Of a stretch of 64,000 nt of DNA, positions 44,606 through 51,323 are shown in pieces. The notes under the pieces were generated by a model. That model ran no database searches and had not been told where the DNA came from. It saw nothing but the letters and a program-made list of their open reading frames with translations. The stretch is from the NCBI RefSeq assembly GCF_042676245.1, contig NZ_JBHTKA010000008.1, forward strand, positions 682,001 through 746,000, written 5' to 3'. The stretch comes from Ohtaekwangia kribbensis (GTDB lineage: Bacteria > Bacteroidota > Bacteroidia > Cytophagales > Cyclobacteriaceae). The position numbers and the translations under genes are program-made. Positions within the stretch are counted from its first letter, which is position 1, and every line of letters starts with the position of its first letter.

Positions 44606-45208
44606 GTGGACTTTCTACAGAACCATATTGAGGCGTTGATCTTTTGCTCGCCTAATCCTATAAAAGTTATTGATATCAAGACCTGCCTCTCTGAAATGTT
44701 TAATGCCGATGTTCCGGATGAAGACATAGCAGGAGCACTGCAGCGCCTTGAAGAGAAATATACTGCAGAAGAATATTCCTTCCAGCTTTATAAAGCAGGA
44801 GGAGGATACCAGTTTCTTACCAAGCCAGCATACCAGGCAAGCATTGGTATCATGCTGAAACAGCAATCGAAGAAAAGACTATCGACATCAGCGATGGAAA
44901 CACTTTCCATTATTGCTTATAAGCAGCCGATCTCAAAAACAGAGATTGAAAATATTCGTGGTGTGAACTGCGACTATGCCGTACAAAAGTTACTCGATAA
45001 AAATCTGATCGAGATAACAGGCAAAGCGGATACTATTGGTCGTCCGATGCTATACGGCACTACACCTAAATTCATGGAATACTTCGGGATCAATGACCTC
45101 AATGAGCTCCCCGTTCCGAAAGAATTTACAACCGAAACAGATACAACCAGTACCATAGGGGAAAATACCGACTTAAAAGAAACAGATGTCCAGCCGCAAC
45201 AAGAGTAA
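44606..45208 (+). CDS. scpB: SMC-ScpAB condensin subunit ScpB
   Basis: This is 200 residues from a GTG start at 44606 (MDFLQNHIEALIFC). ScpB is the winged-helix dimer of the SMC-ScpA-ScpB complex that compacts and segregates chromosomes. Two winged-helix repeats are visible: LEEKYTAEEYSFQLYKAGGGYQF, and SAMETLSIIAYKQPISKTEIENIRGVNCDYAVQKLL, with the conserved RGVN motif near residue 115. GRPMLYGTTPKFMEYFGI is the family's C-terminal signature. The last 23 bases overlap the start of the pseudouridine synthase gene, a common partner. Confidence 0.95.
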   Translation: MDFLQNHIEALIFCSPNPIKVIDIKTCLSEMFNADVPDEDIAGALQRLEEKYTAEEYSFQLYKAGGGYQFLTKPAYQASIGIMLKQQSKKRLSTSAMETLSIIAYKQPISKTEIENIRGVNCDYAVQKLLDKNLIEITGKADTIGRPMLYGTTPKFMEYFGINDLNELPVPKEFTTETDTTSTIGENTDLKETDVQPQQE

Positions 45209-46904
45209 CTCATCCGGGAAATCAGGAGCCCGGAGCAACGCATCCAGACCTGGTAAAACTTTTAAGAGCAGTAGCAATAGCGCTCCTCGAGGAGGCTATA
45301 AGAAATCTGATAGAAATGAATCTTCCGGCAAGTCGTTCCGTAAATCGGGCGATTCGTTTGAGGAAAGAAGCAGCAGACCACGCAAGACTTTCAAAAGCGA
45401 TAGCGCTCCACGGGGTGGCTATAAGAAATCCGATAGAAGCGAATCTTCTGGCAAGTCGTTCCGCAAGTCGGGCGATTCGTTCGAAGAAAGAAGCAGTAGA
45501 CCACGCAAGACTTTCAAAAGTGATGGCGCCCCACGGGGAGGCTACACGAAATCTGACAGAGGCGAATCTTCCGGCAAGTCGTTCCGCAAGTCGGGCGATT
45601 CGTTCGAAGAAAGAAGCAGCAGACCACGCAAGACTTTCAAAAGTGATGGCGCCCCACGGGGAGGCTACACGAAATCTGACAGAGGCGAATCTTCCGGCAA
45701 GTCGTTCCGTAAATCGAACGATTCGTTTGAGGAAAGAAGCAGCAGACCGCGCAAGACTTTCAAAAGCGATAGCGCTCCACGGGGAGGCTATACGAAATCA
45801 GATCGAGGTGAATCTTCCGGCAGACCGTTCCGTAAATCGAATGAAGAATTTGGTGAAGGACGCAGCCGCTCCGGAAGTGCATTTTCAAAACCCGGCAAAA
45901 AGTTTTTCAAAAGTGCGGACAAGTCTTCAGACGCAAGACGTGAAGACAATGATGCACCTCGCAAGAGTTTTTCAGCACTGGCAGGAGGTAAGACATCTTC
46001 AGATAAACCGCGCAGAGAAGCACCGTTCAAGAAAAGATTTTCTGACGAAAGCAACGAGCGTCCCTTTAAAAAAGCAGGTGCGAGAAGATCGTTTGATGAA
46101 GCCGATGAAAAGCCAAGAGGCTTCACCAGCAAACGAAAAGTTTCCGGTGAACGCAAGAGTTTTAACGAGGAAGAAGAGCAGACGCCTGCACAAACCAGCA
46201 AAGTGCGCCTCAACCGATATATAGCGAACAGCGGTGTTTGCTCCAGACGCGAAGCAGATGAACTCATCTCTATGGGGCTCATTTCTGTAAACGGGAAAAC
46301 TATTACAGAGCTTGGCTATAAAGTAAATCCCGGTGATGAAGTGCGCTATGAAAGTAAAGTGTTGCGTGCCGAAAAGCCGGTATATATACTGTTGAACAAA
46401 CCGAAAGGATACCTTACCACAACAGTCGATCCGCAAGAGCGTAACACTGTAATGCACCTGATCGGCAATAAAATAAAAGAGCGTATATATCCAGTAGGCA
46501 GACTCGACCGGAATACAACGGGATTACTTCTGCTCACCAACGATGGTGACCTGGCCGACAAGCTGATGCACCCTTCATATAATGTAAAGAAGATATACAA
46601 GGTTGAGCTCGACCGCCCGTTAACCAAAGCTGACTTCCAGAAAATAGCAGAAGGTATAGATCTGGAAGAAGGTAAAGCAATGGTAGATGATATCGCTATT
46701 ATCTCAGATGATGGAAGAACAGTGGGTGTTGAGATACACATCGGATGGAACCGTGTTGTTCGCAGATTATTTGAATCGTTGGAATACCAGGTTGTAAAAC
46801 TCGATCGCTCGGTATATGCTGGCCTCGATAAAAAAGATCTCGGCCGTGGCGAATGGCGCTTTCTGAAGAAGGAAGAGATTGTTCGATTGAAACACTACAA
46901 ATAA
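45186..46904 (+). CDS. RsuA/RluB-family pseudouridine synthase with long repeated N-terminal tail
   Basis: This is 572 residues. Residues 1 to about 330 are a low-complexity Arg/Ser/Lys/Gly tail built of five copies of a 41-residue unit (RKTFKSDSAPRGGYKKSDR then SESSGKSFRKSGDSFEE). The catalytic part starts with an S4 domain at about residue 340 (RLNRYIANSGVCSRREADEL). The pseudouridine synthase core follows, with the catalytic Asp in GRLDRNTTGLLLL at about 440 and a late VGVEIHIGWNRVVRRLFE. Enzymes of this family modify uridines of 16S or 23S rRNA. The start ATG at 45186 overlaps scpB by 23 bases, suggesting coupled translation. The tail is probably RNA-binding and is disordered. Confidence 0.93.
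   Translation: MSSRNKSNSSGKSGARSNASRPGKTFKSSSNSAPRGGYKKSDRNESSGKSFRKSGDSFEERSSRPRKTFKSDSAPRGGYKKSDRSESSGKSFRKSGDSFEERSSRPRKTFKSDGAPRGGYTKSDRGESSGKSFRKSGDSFEERSSRPRKTFKSDGAPRGGYTKSDRGESSGKSFRKSNDSFEERSSRPRKTFKSDSAPRGGYTKSDRGESSGRPFRKSNEEFGEGRSRSGSAFSKPGKKFFKSADKSSDARREDNDAPRKSFSALAGGKTSSDKPRREAPFKKRFSDESNERPFKKAGARRSFDEADEKPRGFTSKRKVSGERKSFNEEEEQTPAQTSKVRLNRYIANSGVCSRREADELISMGLISVNGKTITELGYKVNPGDEVRYESKVLRAEKPVYILLNKPKGYLTTTVDPQERNTVMHLIGNKIKERIYPVGRLDRNTTGLLLLTNDGDLADKLMHPSYNVKKIYKVELDRPLTKADFQKIAEGIDLEEGKAMVDDIAIISDDGRTVGVEIHIGWNRVVRRLFESLEYQVVKLDRSVYAGLDKKDLGRGEWRFLKKEEIVRLKHYK
45252..45866 (+). repeat. Five-copy 123-bp in-frame tandem repeat
   Basis: Copies start at 45252, 45381, 45504, 45627 and 45750. 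The first is 129 bp (two extra codons), the next three are exactly 123 bp, and the last is degenerate. The copies at 45504 and 45627 are nearly identical at the DNA level, so the array has duplicated recently. Every unit is a multiple of three, keeping the host gene in frame. The same tract opens a long second plus-strand reading frame that is an artefact. Confidence 0.9.
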
Positions 46905-46916
46905 AAAACTCTGGAC

Positions 46917-46942
46917 ATGCGTAAGTATATATGCTTACGCAT
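46917..46942. terminator. Hairpin between pseudouridine synthase and histidine kinase genes
   Basis: ATGCGTAAG (46917-46925) pairs perfectly with CTTACGCAT (46934-46942) around an eight-base loop. It spans the stop codon of the minus-strand histidine kinase gene. A T-rich run follows on the minus strand after eight bases; the plus strand lacks one. Terminator activity is likely only for the minus strand. Confidence 0.5.
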
Positions 46943-48320
46943 TCTCCAGTATAATCGTAAAGGTGCTCCCCGTACCAAGTTCTGATTTTACTTCTATCGT
47001 TCCGTGAATCTTGCTGAGTGCTTCCTTAACTATATATAGTCCCAGACCGGTACCTTCGGTATCAAGCGAGGCGCGGTAAAACATTTCGAATATCTTGGGG
47101 AGATTGGCCTCTGCTATACCTTTACCGTTGTCTTGAATAACAATCTTTACCACATCGTTTTCGCGTTGAAATAAAACCCGGATAAATGGATTGGGCTGAT
47201 CGAGGTTGTGATACTTGACGGCATTCGCCAGCAGGTTATTCAACACTATTTTCATCTGGTTGAAATCAGAGGCAAGTATATGGCTCGGATCATTCGTATA
47301 GTCCAGTGAAATAGCCGAAGCACCCTTATTGAATTTTATATCCGCAATGGAGTTGTCGAGGAGGTCTTTTAAGTTTATCTTCTCAATTTTCACATCCATT
47401 TTTTTACTGCGCGATAAGCTGAGTATATCGCTAATCACCATATCAAGCTTCTTTACCCGCGCTTCGATCATATCCATAAATGTGCGTGCGCGTTCTTCTT
47501 CAAACTCCATCTTGCCCAGGTAGGTAAGTCCGAGTATAGATGCAATGGGTGCGCGCAGGTCATGCGATGTGCTGTACAAAAAACGATCAAGCTCTTTGTT
47601 TGCTTTATCGAGCCGCGTACGTTCATCTTCCAGCAGCCACATAATCATACTCATACCCATCATGGAAATAAGCAGCAGATCAACCACACCGTAAAAGTTG
47701 GGCACCAGCATTTCGGTACCGCATACATTGATGATTACAATAAGACAATAGTATAACTGGTAGATACTATAGAGTATAAATGTGATGGAAAGTATGCGTT
47801 GTCCGAATCCTCTGGAGAACTTTTTGTTTTGCAATACAACAATACCGGCAATCATAAATCCGGCACCACTCACAAACGTGCGACTCCCCACGCGCAGTAA
47901 ATATCGGAGCATAGAGTCTTCTACCGTTTGGCTGAAAGCAATTACCGATATAAGCGACAAGAAGAAACAGACGATGAGAAGTGCTTTGAATTTTCTGCGG
48001 TTGAAAGCTTTCTCGGTTACAAGTTCATAGGCACCGCGAAGAATCCAGATGATCTGCAGAAAGCAACTCATCTGTGCCAACGTACTAACAACAAGCCGTG
48101 CCGTAGATTGGCTCTGCATAAAGAATGCCGTTACAACACAGGTTGCTGCTATATATACGGTAAATGCGAGCCAGCTTAGCGCCCAGGTATATAGAAATCT
48201 TCTTCGGTAAAGAATGCCGAAGTAACGGAATACAAAAAACAGAATAATGCCCAGCGTGCACTCCGCCAGATATAGGTAAAGTAATCGTAAAGTTGTTTCT
48301 GAGAGGTTCGCTACACCCAT
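46935..48320 (-). CDS. Sensor histidine kinase with seven-helix membrane domain
   Basis: This is 461 residues. Residues 1 to about 225 contain about seven hydrophobic helices, resembling the 7TM sensor domain of Bacteroidota kinases. Then come a coil (LLEDERTRLDKANKELDRF), the HisKA box STSHDLRAP with phospho-acceptor His253, and a HATPase with N box NNLLANAVKYHN, G1 box DNGKGIAE, F box FEMFYRA and G2 GTGLGLYIVK. No receiver or response regulator gene is adjacent, so its partner is encoded elsewhere. The signal is not deducible. Confidence 0.93.
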   Translation of the reverse strand: MGVANLSETTLRLLYLYLAECTLGIILFFVFRYFGILYRRRFLYTWALSWLAFTVYIAATCVVTAFFMQSQSTARLVVSTLAQMSCFLQIIWILRGAYELVTEKAFNRRKFKALLIVCFFLSLISVIAFSQTVEDSMLRYLLRVGSRTFVSGAGFMIAGIVVLQNKKFSRGFGQRILSITFILYSIYQLYYCLIVIINVCGTEMLVPNFYGVVDLLLISMMGMSMIMWLLEDERTRLDKANKELDRFLYSTSHDLRAPIASILGLTYLGKMEFEEERARTFMDMIEARVKKLDMVISDILSLSRSKKMDVKIEKINLKDLLDNSIADIKFNKGASAISLDYTNDPSHILASDFNQMKIVLNNLLANAVKYHNLDQPNPFIRVLFQRENDVVKIVIQDNGKGIAEANLPKIFEMFYRASLDTEGTGLGLYIVKEALSKIHGTIEVKSELGTGSTFTIILENA

Positions 48321-48379
48321 GGAGGGTAATTATTGTGATAAAATAACAGAACGGATCGAGAAACAAAACATTAATTTAT

Positions 48380-49087
48380 TCAGCGGCTCACCGCAATTAC
48401 CTGCCAGCGAAAAGCCCATCGCCAGGTAATGCTAAAGCTGGCGGTTGAATCAGCGAGAACATTGTGCAGTTCTTTTTTGGTGAATGCCCGCAAAACAGAA
48501 AGGGGTGCATCGTATTTCACCATGGCCGACTTTGAAAACAACTTTGTTAACAGTTTTATGGAGTAATAGGCTAACGGATGCCGGTGAATATCATTAATGA
48601 TAAAACCGATGTTGCATTGCTTATGAAGCTGATGAAAGAACTCGCTTAACTGAAGATTACTGAAGTGATGATAGAACAGTGTACCAATCACTACATCGAA
48701 TTTCATTTTTCGGAAATCGTCTGAAAAAATATCAAGCGTTACAAATTCAATAGCCGGTATGTCGTGTATATTCTGTTGTGCGAAATGTATAATGTTAGGG
48801 TTTGCATCAATGCCAATAAGCTTTACCTGTATCTTGTTGCGAATGGTCCACCGGTATATTAATCGCAGCATATCGCCACCGCCACAACCGAGGTCTGCTA
48901 TAACAACCGGTTTCGTTCGGTCATGGTTTTTCAGAATTTTTTTCAGGGCTTCTATCGTTACTGCATTACCGCCAAGCCATGTGTTAATGAATTCAAGCTC
49001 GCGGAGGGTCTGATCGACCACTTCGCCTGAGCAATCAAGGTCGTCCATTATTTCAAGGGCTTCCGATCGTATCGAAAAATCAGGCAT
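48380..49087 (-). CDS. Class I SAM-dependent methyltransferase
   Basis: This is 235 residues from the ATG at 49087 (MPDFSIRSEALEIMDD). A four-residue longer start exists at 49099. The SAM-binding loop VIADLGCGGGDMLRLI is at about residue 65 and motif II (IGIDANP) follows. The later FDVVIGTLFYHHFS is a typical post-motif. The start overlaps the stop of the type III PKS by eight bases, implying translational coupling and a shared pathway, probably O- or C-methylation of the polyketide product. The C-terminal half (LRAFTKKELHNVLADS) is the usual UbiE-like substrate cap. Confidence 0.88.
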   Translation of the reverse strand: MPDFSIRSEALEIMDDLDCSGEVVDQTLRELEFINTWLGGNAVTIEALKKILKNHDRTKPVVIADLGCGGGDMLRLIYRWTIRNKIQVKLIGIDANPNIIHFAQQNIHDIPAIEFVTLDIFSDDFRKMKFDVVIGTLFYHHFSNLQLSEFFHQLHKQCNIGFIINDIHRHPLAYYSIKLLTKLFSKSAMVKYDAPLSVLRAFTKKELHNVLADSTASFSITWRWAFRWQVIAVSR

Positions 49088-50192
49088 GCGGTATATCAAT
49101 TTTCAACAACATACTTTCGAGTGTCAATCCAGGTCCGAAGGCAAAGCTGAGGATGCGTGCGTTATGATCACCGGCAGCTATAGTTTTGAAGATTTCATTC
49201 AGCACAAACAGAACTGTAGGCGATGACATGTTACCATAGTTTTTAAGAACATCGTAAGCCGGTTTGTTCTGCGCCTCTGTAATGTTCAGTTCCTGTTGTA
49301 TAGCTTCCAGAATTTTTTTGCCACCCGGATGTATAGCATAGTAGCGTATACCCGAACCGTTGTCTGCTATCTTTTGCAGCAACAGGTTGGTAAGCGTACG
49401 AATTCCTTTACGAATAATGTCGGGTACATAGGTTGACAGGCGCATCTCAAAACCAAGGTCGCCTATACTCCATGCCATATCACGTTTACCTTCCGGAGCG
49501 AGATCGTTGTGAAATGCCTCCAGCTTCAATGATGGTTTTGTGCCGCTGGTCTTTCCTTCTATCAATAGCGCAGCGGAGCCATCAGCAAAGAGTGCATTGG
49601 CCAGAAAATTATCGTCTGTTGCTTCCTTCTGAAAATGAAGACTGCACAACTCAGTACATACAATCAACACGCATGCGTTCTCATCAGCCCTACAAAACGC
49701 ATCGGCTACTTTTATAGCGTTGAAGGCAGCATAGCAACCCATAAAAGTTATACTGGTGCGTTGTACTGTTGTAGGCAAGCCTAACTTTTGCACGAGTTCT
49801 ATATCAAGTCCAGGAGCATACATACCGGTGCAGCATACTACAATAAGATGTGTTACCTGTTGCAGATTTAGATGCGAAGCACCTTGCTGTAAATTTTTTA
49901 CAGCGGCTGTGCTAACGTTAAGGGCATGCTCCTGAAAAACCTGCAGTCTCTTTTGTGTGGAAGGAAATGGTTCGCGTTCGGGTGCATTCGGGAAAAAAGA
50001 AAAAGAATCTTCTTTTCCATAGTCTTCCAACACGGTATAGCGGTAATCAATACCACTGGCTTTAAAGATCGTGTGTAGTTTACGGCTGTTGTAAGAATCA
50101 AGGTCCATGGTTTTTTCCATGAACCGTGCAATTGTTGACTGACTGATGCGATGTGGAGGATTAGCCGTTCCAATAGCAGTAATAAAGCTCAT
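49080..50192 (-). CDS. Type III polyketide synthase (chalcone/stilbene synthase-like)
   Basis: This is 370 residues, the usual size for a type III PKS. The catalytic triad is present: Cys153 in FMGCYAAFNA, His288 in AIHPGGKKI and Asn321 in YGNMSSPTVL. CCTGMYAPGLDIELV and the ending SFAFGPGLTLESML are family signatures. These enzymes extend acyl starters with malonyl-CoA to form alkylresorcinols, alkylpyrones or related phenolic lipids. The downstream methyltransferase overlaps by eight bases, as in the srsA-srsB type arrangement. No monooxygenase or prenyltransferase gene follows. The starter is probably a long fatty acyl chain; that is inference. Confidence 0.93.
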   Translation of the reverse strand: MSFITAIGTANPPHRISQSTIARFMEKTMDLDSYNSRKLHTIFKASGIDYRYTVLEDYGKEDSFSFFPNAPEREPFPSTQKRLQVFQEHALNVSTAAVKNLQQGASHLNLQQVTHLIVVCCTGMYAPGLDIELVQKLGLPTTVQRTSITFMGCYAAFNAIKVADAFCRADENACVLIVCTELCSLHFQKEATDDNFLANALFADGSAALLIEGKTSGTKPSLKLEAFHNDLAPEGKRDMAWSIGDLGFEMRLSTYVPDIIRKGIRTLTNLLLQKIADNGSGIRYYAIHPGGKKILEAIQQELNITEAQNKPAYDVLKNYGNMSSPTVLFVLNEIFKTIAAGDHNARILSFAFGPGLTLESMLLKIDIPHA

Positions 50193-50300
50193 TCCCTTCT
50201 TATTCTATATATACTTAAAACCTTTCTACGACATAGGAGTTCTCTACTTGTTAAAAAACTGTGTATGCTGTTAAAGGGAAGGTTTTCTACAAAAATAACA

Positions 50301-50319
50301 GGCTGCCTGTTAGGCAGCC
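50301..50319 (-). terminator. Hairpin downstream of the DinB-like gene
   Basis: GGCTGCC (50301-50307) and GGCAGCC (50313-50319) form a seven-bp stem with a five-base loop, and on the minus strand it is followed by a short T-rich stretch (TGTTATTTTTG). Confidence 0.6.
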
Positions 50320-50329
50320 CATTTTTGAA

Positions 50330-50890
50330 TCAGAATAACTTTTCTCCGGGAGGCGTAATACCTTTTAGGCGAAGATAAACTGTAGTTTGTCCCCTATGAT
50401 GGGTTTGATGTTCAAAAGCTTTCTCCAGTGCGGTGCCTTTATTCATATCAAAGTTGAAGATCTTTACCATCTCCTGTAGCTGCTGGTCGTTCATGGTTTT
50501 CATACCTGCTATAACAAAATCGTAGCTCTCCATAACTGCTTTTGTTACTTCGGCTTTACTTTTTGCCTTGTCGGATTTTTCAAGTTGGCCAAACGTAACT
50601 GGGCTTGCTTTACCGACAGCGGTTGCTCCTATACCATAGTTTGCTTCCGCGATGTGCATCATCTGCTGGCCGAAGCTGCGCATTTCGTTGGTGGGCTTGT
50701 AGTTGAATGTTTCTTCCGATGCTGCATCCAGATACTCTTTTGTGTAGGCCTTTGCACGCTCCCAGTTAGCGGTAAGTTGACCTACAGCAACCGTGGATGT
50801 ACTTGCTGATTTTTCTTTTGACGTAAAAGCAACAAGGGCTACCGTAGCTATAGCCAGTATAGCTGTGGCGATCAGGGTGTTTTTTTTCAT
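50330..50890 (-). CDS. Exported or membrane-anchored DinB-superfamily protein
   Basis: This is 186 residues. The N-terminus (KKNTLIATAILAIATVALVAF) is a signal peptide or anchor. The rest is a four-helix bundle of the DinB/YfiT type with the putative metal-ligand His residues in FGQQMMHIAEANYG and FEHQTHHRGQTTVYLRL. The family's members are metal-binding, often thiol-transferase-like. Export from the cytoplasm is unusual for DinB proteins, but common among Bacteroidota homologues. Function unknown. Confidence 0.83.
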   Translation of the reverse strand: MKKNTLIATAILAIATVALVAFTSKEKSASTSTVAVGQLTANWERAKAYTKEYLDAASEETFNYKPTNEMRSFGQQMMHIAEANYGIGATAVGKASPVTFGQLEKSDKAKSKAEVTKAVMESYDFVIAGMKTMNDQQLQEMVKIFNFDMNKGTALEKAFEHQTHHRGQTTVYLRLKGITPPGEKLF

Positions 50891-51102
50891 AGCATTAAAT
50901 AATTAGTGGAGTATTGAAGTTAGCAAGAAAGCACGATGAAGTTACCGATACTGCTATATTTTTCCGGGCAACAGCATATATACAGTTCATCTGCATTTTC
51001 AGACGTTTCAATCACGCTATATTCCGGGTGGTCAAAAAAATTTTCAGGGAGTACAACCTCTTTAATACCTTCGGTGTCTATAAAGCATGACCCCTTTGTG
51101 CA

Positions 51103-51195
51103 ATGTTTACGAAACGAAAAATTCTATTGATTCTGGGAATCGTTGTGGCCATTGTTATCGGCTTGTACACAGGCTTGTTCGGAATGACGGCATAA
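51103..51195 (+). CDS. Putative 30-residue single-helix membrane protein
   Basis: The frame MFTKRKILLILGIVVAIVIG followed by LYTGLFGMTA is 30 residues: a basic start, one hydrophobic helix and a short polar tail. It sits alone in the gap between the DinB-like and uvrA genes. The ATG is preceded at eight bases by CCCCTTTG, a partial match to the -7 element. The charge asymmetry (KRK before the helix) is as expected for an inner-membrane protein. It is too short for usual gene prediction, so the case rests on composition alone, and it might be chance. Confidence 0.45.
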   Translation: MFTKRKILLILGIVVAIVIGLYTGLFGMTA

Positions 51196-51323
51196 AAGCC
51201 ATTGTCTGAACAAACCCGGTAAAGCTATATCGTAGCATTTATACGCTGCTCCGCAGCACCGTAACGAAATTTACCTCAACCTCTCTGTGTACAGAAGCAC
51301 AGAAAAACCAGCTTAACGCATCA

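Noticed and set aside
45252..45866. A regular repeat array considered as a CRISPR
   Set aside because: The units are contiguous, coding, without spacers, and lie inside a conserved gene.
45316..46224. A 302-codon open frame in the next plus-strand frame over the repeat tract of the pseudouridine synthase
   Set aside because: It is opened by the tandem repeat in the other frame; the encoded peptide has repeated Ala/Arg/Ser/Leu runs with no family, and the true gene with S4 and catalytic motifs occupies frame one.
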